This document shows, in pieces, positions 1-8,925 of a stretch of DNA of 25,681 nucleotides (positions within the stretch are counted from its first letter, which is position 1; the number at the start of each line of letters is the position of its first letter). Both the position numbers and the translations under genes were made by a program. The stretch lies in the NCBI RefSeq assembly GCF_000485595.1, contig NW_014577375.1, positions 33,354-59,034 on the forward strand, read 5' to 3'. This DNA comes from Priapulus caudatus (taxonomy: Eukaryota; Priapulida; Priapulimorpha; Priapulimorphida; Priapulidae). Under the pieces are notes generated by a model that saw nothing but the letters and a program-made list of their open reading frames with translations, did no database searches and was not told where the DNA came from.

Positions 1-1224
1 CTGCAACTTCAATCAATGAGAAATTTGAGCTGGAGTATAGCAGAAGATCATTAAGACCCAAGGCAACGAGAGCATCACCTGAAAGAGACTCAGTGAGGGT
101 ATCTAGGGAAGAAATGCCCCGTTCTATTTCTGATTGAACATCAAAAACCATCAAGTTACTCATCTGAAGCTTTAATGAAAGCTTGCTAACAATATCGAGC
201 ACTTCCTTGTACAGAACAGCTACAGCAAGAAATTCACAATCTTGAAGTCTTTTGAGGACACCCTTTAGTTTAGGGCTATAGGTGTAATTGCGTGTCACTT
301 CACCCGTGGCTATCATGTTCTCGCATGTCTGCCCAAGAACAATCCAGTTTTTCAGTAGTCTGTCTAAACCCCTTCGCTGATGGCTGACAAAACGAGTGCC
401 ATGTACCTTAGGAAATTTGTAAACTTGCAGCCCCAAAGCCTTAGCGGTGTCCTCAAAAGATCTCTTGATTTTCCCAGATTGTTTGAAGAGATAGAATAAG
501 GTGATCATGAAATCATTCACCTCTACAAATTTCTTTTGCTGCTTCAGAACATCCTTCATGGACAGTTCCAACCTGTGAAGCACGCAGTGAATGGTTATTA
601 ACCACCCTCTCTCTTCAGACAATCTGGTAAGAACACCATTGTACACACCGGTATTCACTGCTGCTCCATCGGCAGTGGAAGCTGACATGCAGTTGACATA
701 AGAGGCCTCGGGAATGTTCAGTTTGTGAATGAAGGCATCATCAATGGCCTTTTTAATGTTTTCTGCTGTTGAGTCCCCATATTCAGACAAATCTTGCAAA
801 GCCACACAGTAGTACAGGGGAATTCCCCCTCTGACCAATCTCACAAAAACAAGTTCCTTTTCCGAGCTTGTTTTTCGGGCCATACTCCCATCTGTCAGGG
901 TGGAGTATGCAGTAGCAGATGCCATAATCAGAGCCAGCTTGTCGCGAATACCATCAGCTAAGAAACTTACAAATTCACGTGCTTTATTTGAGTCATCACA
1001 ACCTTGAATAAGGTTAACACCACTGGCCCGCTGAACTTTGACCAAAGTTGTGAAATGACTCAAGGGTAGGCCATCACACGCCATGATGTACGCCGTCTGC
1101 AGCAATTTACGGTAAGCTTCCTCGGCCTGCTTCCGCATAACATCATCTATTCTACGCTGCTTCTTTCGGGGATTTCCATCTTCATCATGTGTGGGAGTAG
1201 AAGACGCAGATGGCACATCATCAC
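1..1224 (-). CDS. hAT-type transposase, main catalytic exon (partial, runs off the left edge)
   Basis: The minus strand is open without a stop from the splice acceptor at 1226-1225 to base 1, about 407 codons, so the C-terminus lies outside the window. The product resembles hAT-superfamily transposases and their domesticated relatives of the KIAA1586/ZNF862 type. Visible motifs are a basic stretch NPRKKQRRIDDVMRKQ near the start, LTDGSMARK (candidate first catalytic acid), STADGAAVNTGVYNGVL (candidate second acid in the usual DGA context), and CVLHRLELSMKD, the C-x2-H plus LEL block typical of the family. The C-terminal glutamate and dimerisation region would lie to the left of base 1. It joins in frame to the zinc-finger exon at 3797-4259: the last base G of exon 1 plus GT of exon 2 make one Gly codon. 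Seen: the open frame, splice signals and motifs. Inferred: transposase activity. A domesticated gene cannot be excluded, but a terminal repeat beside it favours a transposon. Confidence 0.85.
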
Positions 1225-1443
1225 CTGAAAAATAACATTTGGATTAGAAACAAATAGTAACAGTATACTTAGTACTATGCTTCTTACCATTCATCAATGT
1301 TCATAAGTCACATACAGTAGTTCTTATCACGAATTCATCAATTGAAGAAAAAAATAAATAGCTGTGGTTAAAGACAAAATTGCTGTGGAGAGCTTCTGAC
1401 ACCACAGCATTTAAAAAAACAACGCAGTGGCTACGGGTACGGT

Positions 1444-1535
1444 AGCCGTATCTTAATGTCTCGAGGCTACGGGTACGCAAGTCACACTACGCATGCGCTG
1501 CAGCCGTATCTTAATGTCTCGAGGCTACGGGTACG
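1444..1535 (+). repeat. Pair of 34-bp direct repeats, 58-bp period
   Basis: The same 34 bases, beginning AGCCGTATCTTAATGTC and ending GGCTACGGGTACG, occur at 1444-1477 and 1502-1535. A further GGCTACGGGTACGGTAGCC at 1430-1448 is itself nearly palindromic, so the block can fold on either side of each unit. The function is unknown. It may be the end of a small inverted-repeat element inserted in the hAT intron. Confidence 0.75.
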
Positions 1536-2017
1536 GTAGTCCATTTGCGCATGTGCCGCTTTCCTACAAAATAATGCCGTTGGAAATTAATTCATGATTA
1601 ATTAATCTCCAGCCTAATAATCTGACCGGGGCATCAACTGAACACACATACGCGCGCCCGCACACACGCACAGGAAGAAATCGGTGAACGGGCTCAAGAG
1701 GCCGTTGGCTCAGCAGATAGCTCAGCGTGTGCGCGCAGATTCTGCACGATTTTTGGCCTTGCGTGGCTGTGAGACCGAATATCTATAAGCTTTGAATAGT
1801 TTGTGGCCACGCACAGGCCCAGAAAACGCTTCCACCCGTGTGCGCGGCCCTCACGTCGTGAGTCTAATCAGCTCACACACAAATCATTATATATCGTCCC
1901 CCAATAAAAGCGCAACGGACACTAGGTGCTCACTCCATGTCAGTAGTTAAAACATCGTTCTAGTGAACACTCGCAACGCAGAAACCACGCACACTGGTGC
2001 ACACTGTAGATTCTGCT

Positions 2018-3212
2018 AATCTGTTCTTGACCGCCAACGCCTCAAACTGTAGGCGCCTCTAATTTATTCTATACGATTCGGTGATTGTGCACCGTACACA
2101 GTCGTGCAGGCGTGTGCACCTACCTGGCGATGCATGCAGTCTGCGTGTGCACGTACACCAGTGCGTCAGCATACGCGTGCCCCTGTTACAGAATGCGTGG
2201 CGTGCCGCGGCACGCGTACTTTCGGCGTCGCGCGTGCGTGCGCGGCCGGAGCCGTCGCGCGTAACTACCAGCCGCGTCGTGTGCCTTGACAGGTGCGGTT
2301 AACAGTCGTTTCGTCGCGGTATGTGAACTTACACGTGCGTGCAGCTGGCAGCCGCATAGTCTGCTGTGCGTGCGTGCCGTGTGCCCGTACAGCGCAGGTG
2401 CGTACAATGATGTGTGCGGTCGCGTGCGGGGGGTGAAGCGTACCACGGTGCGGTGCGTGCGGTGCCGTACGCGTAGTGCGAGCGCCACGTACCACGTGCG
2501 GCGTGCGTGCGCGGCCCTGTTGAACATTGGCCGATCGCCACGACCGAGCACGGCAAGTGTAACTTGCACATCTTTTGTACACGCGGGGCACGTACGGCGC
2601 GCTGTGTCGTAGTGCACGGCGTAACACGGCACCACACGTTCCCGCGAACGCCACGCCCCGCGTTCGGCTAGCGCGATCACCTGGTGCATTGGCCGGCGTG
2701 CTTGCCTCGTCTGCGTGTGCAGGTACACGTTCTGTGCGTGGCGTCGTGTGTGCTGGTGTGTGCTAGGTTACACGTGTGTGAGTGCGCGTGCGTGCGTACG
2801 TGCGTGTATGTGCAAGTTCACGTGCGTGCGTGCGTGCATTGATGTTCACATCGCCGCGCCACGCCGCTACGGCACGTGTACGTGCCCGCAAGAACGGACG
2901 TCACGCGCACGCAACGCACGTGACGCTTCACACCGCACCGCACACACTCATGTACCCCGTGAGTAGCGGCAACACCGCACGCACGCACGCATCATGCGAC
3001 CACGAACGTTTAACCTGCACACGCACGGCACGTGTAGTGCACACGCACGCAGGCACGCATTCACCAACGTGTGACGTGCACACGCACGCATGCCACGCAA
3101 ACGTGTTAGGTAACACGCACGCACGCACGTGTACGGCCAGCAATCACAGAATTCTACTATAGAAAAGTTAAGGCGCCTACATTTGAGGCCGTTGCTGCAG
3201 CAGATAGTTCAC
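2018..3212. mobile_element. Foldback-like element with alternating purine-pyrimidine core
   Basis: Imperfect inverted repeats bound this segment. The left arm contains CTCAAACTGTAGGCGCCT (2041-2058). The right arm, read on the minus strand, contains CTCAAATGTAGGCGCCT (from 3187 down). The match continues inward through TTCTATA, a GTGATTG block and a CCGTACAC block, giving arms of about 80 bp with gaps. The core (about 2090-3150) is made largely of CG, TG and CA steps, with GTGCG motifs dominating the left part and GCACGC the right part of the plus strand, so the interior is also partly self-complementary. Several overlapping short open frames here are by-products of this composition and none looks like a protein. 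No clear target duplication was found. Confidence 0.6.
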
Positions 3213-3320
3213 CGTGTGCGGCGGGGTTAAGCGACCACTGCATGGAGCACTGCACGGGCAGAGTGGGGCAGACGTGTGAGCGAGGCAGAGAGCACGCCAA
3301 CCAGGGAGTCTATATATAGC
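3182..3320 (+). promoter_or_regulatory. Promoter-like module with TATA box, related to one at 1697-1895
   Basis: GAGGCCGTTGCTGCAGCAGATAG (3184 on) followed by CGTGTGCG resembles GAGGCCGTTGGCTCAGCAG (1698 on), also followed by CGTGTGCG. Each copy lies 100-200 bases upstream of a TATA-like site: TATATATAG at 3312 and TTATATAT near 1888. This could be a duplicated promoter or terminal region of an element. No gene in the plus direction can be supported downstream. Confidence 0.25.
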
Positions 3321-3796
3321 CTATGCTCACCTGAGTGCCCGCGCGCGCGATACAAGCTGAAGCGAGCACCCACTGTTTCCGTTTCAATTTCAGTTTCAGT
3401 TTCAGTTTCAGTATCCAGTATTAACCAATTATGCAGCAGGGGTATTGTGTATTCCAGCCACGGCAGTGCCTTCCAAGAGGGTATTCAGTACAGCGGGTGA
3501 CATTGTTACGGCACAGAGGGCTGCACTGTCAGCAGAAACCATTGCCGTGCTTCTGTTTCTCAAGAAAAACATGAGAAATTAAATCATGTCATATAATACA
3601 ATATATGATGATATTAAAACCATCAAATTGTTACTATATCATGCATGGTATACACTTCCCAATACGTATTGGAAAATATTGCAATGCGGTTTTGTCGGAC
3701 ACATGGGCAAAATACGGGACGTCTGGTCACCCTGGTACCCGTAGCCTCTGCGAAAAAAAAATGCTGTGGTAAAGATTTTGGGAATTTCTAGCCTAC

Positions 3797-4259
3797 CTTC
3801 ATTATTGCCGCCCTCCACATCCTGCCGTTCCTTCTCCAGATCCAATCCACACTTGTGGGCATCACACTCTAGATGCCTAACTACAGTATGTTTGCTAATG
3901 AATTGGGTTCCTTCCACGAAATGCAGAAGGCCACTTTCACTTGCGCCCTTGCACTTTCCCCGGTTCTTCAAACATCTAACAATCTTCTTGTGATGGCGAG
4001 CGCAAGTCTTACACCACGTGTTCTTGACATACAATGTGCCATTCTTCTCAAACGTCTCATATCCAAAAGACTCGCCGATGGGCCAACTTTTAAATGTTCT
4101 TTCTTTTACAGTTTTTGAAGTTGACAGCGTGCTTGCTGCCGAGTCTGCCATTGTTTTAAGATACGACGAAGGGTGTATGAAAGCTGCATTCTCATTGGCT
4201 ACTGAAACTAGAGTTGGGCTAGAATAGATACTCCAGTCAGGGCTCGCGATCCATTGCAT
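3797..4259 (-). CDS. hAT-type transposase, N-terminal zinc-finger exon
   Basis: This exon encodes about 154 residues before the donor at 3796. It has a BED/TTF-like zinc-binding pattern: a C-x2-C (CKTC in NTWCKTCARHH), a basic linker, and a later H-x5-H in VVRHLECDAH. Such fingers lie N-terminal in hAT transposases and bind the element ends. The ATG at 4259 is used because a TATA-like site lies about 85 bp upstream. The ATG at 4151, directly before ADSAASTLSTSKTVKERTFK, is an alternative and would remove a weakly conserved leader. Past 3797 the open frame continues into the intron for about 50 codons and then stops; that tail is not expected in the protein. The phase matches the exon at 1-1224. 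Confidence 0.7.
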
Positions 4260-4344
4260 AATTGACAGCTCGATCGGGAAAACTAGCCTCAAGGCCACGC
4301 GTGGCGCGGCAGCTTTTGATGTACACGATCGATCGATCGCGTAC

Positions 4345-4352
4345 TATATATA
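4345..4352 (-). promoter_or_regulatory. TATA-like box upstream of the hAT transposase
   Basis: TATATATA lies about 85 bp upstream of the ATG at 4259, next to a GATCGATCGATCG run (4328-4339). Its spacing suits a core promoter of the minus-strand transposase. This rests on position only. Confidence 0.4.
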
Positions 4353-4609
4353 CGGCCTGCGTAGCCGCACGGCATACACACACACACTTGCAGCGTCAAA
4401 TAAACGCACACACTGGCCAACGTCTGACAATCTCAAACAGTGAACTAAGCCGTGTCTATATTGTTAAGCGAACTATATTACAATGTTATTAAATGAAGGT
4501 ACTGTTAGTAGGCTGTTGGACTGTAAAATGAAAATTTGTACATTCTAACCCCCCTAAAATTTCCTCTCAACGGATTTAGACGTTTCACAAAATCGACCCT
4601 GGGACTGTG

Positions 4610-4653
4610 AAATCCGCGGATTTCCGCGGATCCGCGGAAGATTCTCATCCCTG
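4610..4653 (-). repeat. Terminal inverted repeat (5' end) of the hAT element
   Basis: Read on the minus strand, the end is CAGGGATGAGAATCTTCCGC, followed by two further CCGCGGA-type units. CAGGGATG-type ends are typical of hAT elements. The end lies upstream of the transposase start and points outward, as expected. The following plus-strand bases TAAAATGG (4654-4661) are the candidate 8-bp target duplication. The partner end is outside the window, so this cannot be confirmed here. Confidence 0.65.
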
Positions 4654-4796
4654 TAAAATGGAGCGCTATTTCACATAATACACAGACTTTTGGTGCGCGA
4701 TTTCAACCACTTTTATGAGGCGCGATGATGCGCGCACCATGGCACAATTTATGGTGCGCGGTGGAGCGCGAGCGCGATCGCGCCCCTTAAAAATGA
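4654..4796. repeat. GC-rich hairpin segment between hAT and gypsy elements
   Basis: A stem-loop is visible: GCGCACCAT (4732-4740) pairs with ATGGTGCGC (4751-4759) around a 10-base loop, and GGCGCGAT (4719-4726) pairs with ATCGCGCC (4777-4784). The integrase frame stays open through this segment, but its residues (runs of R, A and P) no longer look like integrase. The segment is therefore probably a separate small repeat that replaced the gypsy 3' end. Confidence 0.5.
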
Positions 4797-5388
4797 AAGC
4801 CTGAAGTCGCTCTGTCGCGTGCGTAACTGGGTCGTCTGAATAAGAGAGACGTCTAGGCTTTAGCAATACATCTAAGGGTAGTACAGCTTCACGGCCATGT
4901 TGGAGAAAAAATGGCGAGTATTGTGACGTATCATGGATAGCTGATCGATATGCGAATAACGCTGCGCCAATGTGCAGGTCCCAGCTTGCGTGGTCGCCGG
5001 TTTGGCCTATCGCGCAAGCTAAAAGCGAAGCTAATGTGCGATGGAATCTTTCACACTGTCCATTAGACTGTGGATGGTACGGGGCGGTTCGGATATGATT
5101 TATTCCCAGTAACGTGGTGAGTCGCGACATTAATTTATTAATGAATTCTAACCCATTGTCTGTGAGTATTGCTCTTGGGCAAGAGTGCGTAGGGATAAAA
5201 CGATTAATGATTATATCGGCCACTGAGCTTGCACTCTTGTCAGCCATAGCGTACGCCTCAGGATAGTTAGAATATAAGTCTAAAAATGTTAGCATATACC
5301 TGTGACCCGCCGCCGTAATGGGGTGAGGCCCGGTTACATCGATTGCTACTACGTCACCAACTTGTCGCGCTTGGGGTGCATGCTTCAA
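4797..5388 (-). pseudogene. Gypsy integrase catalytic core (broken)
   Basis: This frame encodes a retroviral-type integrase core. Counting from the codon at 5388, the catalytic acids are D17 in VVAIDVTGP, D77 in ILTDNGLEF and E113 in NGQCERFHRTL, an exact D-D-35-E spacing. The frame opens with TTG rather than ATG and is really a continuation of pol. A frameshift around 5386-5400 separates it from the zinc-binding part. Integrase-like sequence fades after ATERLQ near 4800, where the GC-rich hairpin begins, so the C-terminal domain is missing. No chromodomain is visible. All three catalytic residues are kept, so the decay came from indels and truncation rather than loss of the active site. Confidence 0.88.
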
Positions 5389-5420
5389 TCTTCACGCGAA
5401 CCCTCTGTAATTTACGTGCG

Positions 5421-6284
5421 TTACAAGTAAAATGTAATTAACAAGTAAAACTTAATGTAATGATATACATCCGCAAACATTCTTGGCCAATAGAAACGTG
5501 CTGCTATCTTAGAATAAATTTTCTTGAACCCGAGATGACCGCCATAGATGTGATCATGAAACTGCTTAAGTATATTCGGGACCAAAACATGCGGTATTGC
5601 TAATTGTGGGTCGTATTCAGCAAGTGCCGGTCGATTGGTTATGTGATATAACATGCCATCATCTAGGAAATACTGAGAAACCAACTGAGCCTCCTTCAAC
5701 GAGCAGTCCGGCTTACGTAGCACGTCATAGACGCGCGGCAAAAATGGATCGGCCTCCTGAAGTGCGCCGAGGTCAGATAACATGGATGGGAAATCTGTCG
5801 CATGCTGCGCACGGTAGTTACGGGTTCTCGGCATAGCGATAGCCGCGACTAATTTAGCCGGGGCTGTACGTTTGTCCAGCTGTACAGTCCGCTGCTGGTC
5901 CGCGTCTTTCTGGTCGTCGTCAAGCTGCGTTAAAACCGCGCCGACTGCATGAGCAGATGCATCACAATACAGGCGGAAAGGTTTAGTGTTATCGGCCAAC
6001 GCGAGAACAGGAGTCTGCGTTAAACGGGCTTTAAGTGTATCCATGGCGAGCTGTGCCTCGTCGTTCCAGACGAACGGCATCTTCTTGTGCGTGAGTAGAT
6101 TAAGTGGATGTGCGATCTGTACGTAACCTTTTATAAATTTTCTGTAATAGCTGGATAAACCTAAAAATTGGCATACTGTAGCGTTTCGAGGGTTTTCCCA
6201 ATTTTGAACAGCCTGGACTTTTCCAGCGTCGGGTATAACACATCCGGGGCTTATCGTGTGGCCTAAATAAGAGATAGATTCCCG
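5421..6284 (-). pseudogene. Gypsy pol: RT connection, RNase H remnant and integrase zinc region (broken)
   Basis: The frame begins with the end of the RT domain (SISYLGHTISPG) and continues through the connection region (FLGLSSYYRKFIKGY). RNase H starts with LYCDASAHAVGAVL, which carries the first acidic residue, but the middle of RNase H is missing: the frame passes from LDDDQKD through about 40 unrelated residues into an inter-domain spacer. The integrase N-terminus shows both histidines (FHDHIYGGHLGF), then loses the frame before the paired cysteines. The break contains a duplicated TTTTACTTGT-like stretch (about 5424-5450). The first bases of the open frame upstream of 6284 belong to the inserted miniature element, not to pol. 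Confidence 0.85.
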
Positions 6285-6290
6285 GAGAAA

Positions 6291-6986
6291 CAGTCCTCGC
6301 CAAAAGCGTCGGACCGTCGGACAAAACCGGTGGTTTTTGCACGGGTCCGACAAGAAATTTGGCTTTACCAGACCGTGTGTCAGGCAACATTACATCAACT
6401 AATTGCGCAGAGGCTACGGGTCGCGTATACCACACACATCTACTTGAATATCCCTGCCTATGGCCTATCTTATATACGCGTGTACCAATTAGATCTATGG
6501 CCTATGGGAGAAAGCGAAGTAGAAGAGATTAGCTGTTTATATGATAAAAGATAAGAAAGAGATGACAGTCGACGCCTCTGTGTGTGAAACTATCATGGGA
6601 AGTTTACTATTGGCTATCACTGATTATTCCTGGATACACAACCAAAAACCTGGACAAGGCCAAAGGCCTAGAAATAAAGGTGAAACCTACATTAATGACA
6701 AAGCTGGCAAGCATGCATGTTGTTGTACGCGTCACGAAATTGGAATGAAAAAAAAACGATGCTAAGATTTTTCAGCTATCATGGCGGGTTAACACGGACA
6801 TAGCTGGTGATGAGCAGGAAAGCATATATATGTTAGATATGTCCACAAAGGAAAAGCAACAGATGTGAATGTGTTTTAATGTTTCAATATTTTTTTGGTC
6901 CAGTAACATATCATTCGGTCTGGTAAAAATCTATTTTTTACTGGACCGAATGTCCAGTAAAGGATTTTGTCTTTTGGCGAGGACTG
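6291..6986. mobile_element. 696-bp miniature inverted-repeat element inserted in gypsy pol
   Basis: The ends are a perfect 16-bp inverted repeat, CAGTCCTCGCCAAAAG (6291-6306) and its complement (6971-6986). They are flanked by the direct repeat GAGAAA (6285-6290 and 6987-6992), extendable to 7 bp if one end base is counted as target. Inside each end are further inverted repeats around TACCAGACCG (6367-6376) and CGGTCTGGTA (6917-6926). The pol frame resumes across the element when one target copy is discounted, which confirms a clean insertion. No protein is supported within it. The CAG...CTG ends and a 5-8 bp duplication suggest a non-autonomous hAT-type element. Confidence 0.85.
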
Positions 6987-7002
6987 GAGAAAGAAACACT
7001 TA

Positions 7003-8421
7003 CTAGCTCTTAACGTGTGTCTCGAAATCAGGGGAGAAAATACCAATGTCATCGATGTATACCAACGCGCACTTGTGACGTAACCCTCTTAATACATAAT
7101 CTAATAATCTTTGAAAGTGTGAAGGCGCGTTCTTGCAGCCAAACGGCGTTCTTACGTTTTCCCACGCGCCTTGAGGAGTAACGAAACATGTCTTAGGAAT
7201 GTCCGCAGGGTCAACCGGAACTTGAAAATATCCGGACCTCAAATCCAGAGTCGTAAATATTTTAGCAGACCCAAGAGCCTGAAGCGCATCTTCGACGAGA
7301 GGCAGAGGATACGTATCGGTTCGAGTGACGGTGTTGAGTCTCCTATAATCAATGCACAACCTTAATTCGCCTGATTTCTTCTTTACCAGTAAAACCCCAC
7401 TAGACCAAGGACTCATCGAGGGCCGTATAATCCCATTTTCTAGCAATTTTTCTACCTCCTTTTGGACTTTCTGCTGTTGATCTAAACTCATTCTATAAGG
7501 GCGAGTTTTTATTGGTGTTGCGTCACCAGTTTTTATTTGAAAATGACAGAGGTGTGTGCAACCTAATTGAGCGTCTGTATGTGCAAAAGTACGATCGCGA
7601 TGCTGCAGAAATGCTAGTAATGTCGCCCTTTGCCGTGGATCAGTAACATGGCGCGTCAGCGTAGCATAATCAAATGGTGTGCCGTCAGCTGTAAGTCGAC
7701 GTGGCACGGAGTTTAAACCTTTACCCCCCGAGCATACCGCGCGCACCATGCGGGGTTTCGTAGGCTCTACCGAGGCAATTACTATACCCCCTAGTAAACT
7801 CCTTGGCCTGCTTGAGCCGTTCTTAATAACACATTCTACCGTATGATGAGCTGATACTCTCGCCATCGTAGGCACGACAATGAGATTATTGTTGCGACGA
7901 AAAGTTTTAAGGGCCGGCGACCCCTGTATACATAATAACGTGCCCTCTTGAATACCTCTAGATACCCGTAAAACACATTTATGCGAGGCGACGGCGGGCA
8001 AAGTAACTTTTCGTACAAGCGTTGCTAACTGCGCAGGCCGTGACCACCCGCGGCCGTTAGGCATTCTCAAGGGAACAGCGCTGGCCCCTATGCTCAATAT
8101 ACCCGCATTTAAATCAATGAGTACGCGTGCGTGGGTGAGAAAATCTGCTCCTAATACAAAATCTCTCGGTAGTCGACGAACGACGTAGCAGTCATGTTCT
8201 GCTGTAACCCTCCCTAACGTAATTCTAAGGGAGGTGGCCCCTACCATACTCAATTGTTGGCCTGATATTGATACTAAATGGGTGGCGCATTGAACCGCCG
8301 GTACTAAACCCGCCTTCATGCGTACACGCCGCGCTAATCTGTTCCACGCTTTGTAACTGACGAGGCTGACGTCACTTCCGGTGTCGACCAATGCCGACAG
8401 AGCTACAAAACTCCGCGGCAT
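7003..8421 (-). pseudogene. Gypsy protease and reverse transcriptase (broken)
   Basis: The first 130 or so residues form a retropepsin-like aspartic protease: ALVDTGSDVSLVSY carries the DTG active site and FVLGADFL is the later ILG-like block. A linker of about 150 residues follows. RT begins near TRPYRMSLDQQQKV and shows LCIDYRRLN, FTTLDLRSGYFQV (first catalytic Asp), FVTPQGAWE, GCKNAPSHFQRLL and CALVYIDDIGIF (the catalytic Asp pair). The frame ends at 7003 just after FETHVKS, where a short indel puts the last part of the palm/thumb out of frame before the inserted element at 6986. The ATG at 8421 need not be a real start, because pol is normally made as part of a Gag-Pol product. Confidence 0.9.
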
Positions 8422-8424
8422 GAC

Positions 8425-8696
8425 CCCCTACTGTGGACAACGCAAATTGTTTCAACGCGTTGTCGTGCAAACTTAACTCAACCTGGGCCCACTCTAATGC
8501 GGCTCGCCAATCAGCAAAACTCGGACCCACTATCCCCCATGAACCGTGGGATAGATTGCCGCACCTCTGCTACCCGTAAAGCTCGACTTAGTGAGCCTGC
8601 TGCCGTATCTCTGCATGGCTGCAGTGAATTTGAAAAGAGGGTAGCCAACTCCTCTAAATTTAGAGCCCGTGGTGGTGGTGGAGGTTGATGAGTCAT
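8425..8696 (-). pseudogene. Gypsy gag remnant
   Basis: A first frame from ATG 8696 gives a Pro-rich start (THQPPPPPRAL) and a helical-looking stretch to about 8514, where it stops. A second frame continues with FADWRAALEWAQVELSL and NALKQFALSTVGG, which resembles the capsid-type sequence of gypsy Gag. A frameshift therefore lies near 8520-8540. No zinc knuckle (C-x2-C-x4-H-x4-C) is present, and protease follows at once, so most of gag has been deleted. About 210 bp of leader separates it from the primer-binding site. Confidence 0.55.
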
Positions 8697-8907
8697 GCCG
8701 TGAGTTTCGCAGTTAGATATACAATCTAAAGTCTAGCCATAACTACTTAACTACAATTACTCCTATACCCAGGGCGGGAATGCGACATATGAGCATAACT
8801 AATAGTCACTGATACGCTACGTTCTCACTTACCTTAGCAATTTGATCGCAGATCAACGTCGAATCACCCCAGCACCAACACGCGTGCAACACAAAACCCG
8901 AGGTTCT

Positions 8908-8923
8908 TTAGATCACGGCACCA
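8908..8923 (-). promoter_or_regulatory. Primer-binding site of the gypsy element
   Basis: Two bases inside the LTR, the minus strand reads TGGTGCCGTGATC. This is the usual position and TGG start of a tRNA 3'-end complement. The primer tRNA is not assigned. Confidence 0.7.
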
Positions 8924-8925
8924 GA

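Larger units (their letters stand above)
1225..3796 (-). other. Intron of the hAT transposase gene
   Basis: On the minus strand the donor reads GAAG|GTAGGC (GT at 3796-3795) and the acceptor reads TTTTTCAG|GTGATG (AG at 1226-1225). Removing this 2,572-bp segment joins two open frames that both belong to the same protein type, which is the main evidence. The intron is unusually long for a transposon. It carries two 34-bp direct repeats (1444-1477, 1502-1535), a foldback element (about 2018-3212) and two TATA-like sites on the plus strand (1890-1895, 3312-3317), so it is probably a nest of later insertions. Confidence 0.7.

Noticed and set aside
2081-3162. Overlapping 60-180 residue open frames on both strands in the GTGCG-rich region
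   Set aside because: All frames of alternating purine-pyrimidine repeat DNA are open. The products are Arg/Cys/His/Val-rich and share no motif with known proteins.
3276-3500. 74-codon plus-strand frame with a TTTCAGTTTCAG-derived Ser/Val repeat
   Set aside because: The SVSVSVS run comes from a short simple repeat, and no splice or homology evidence supports a gene.
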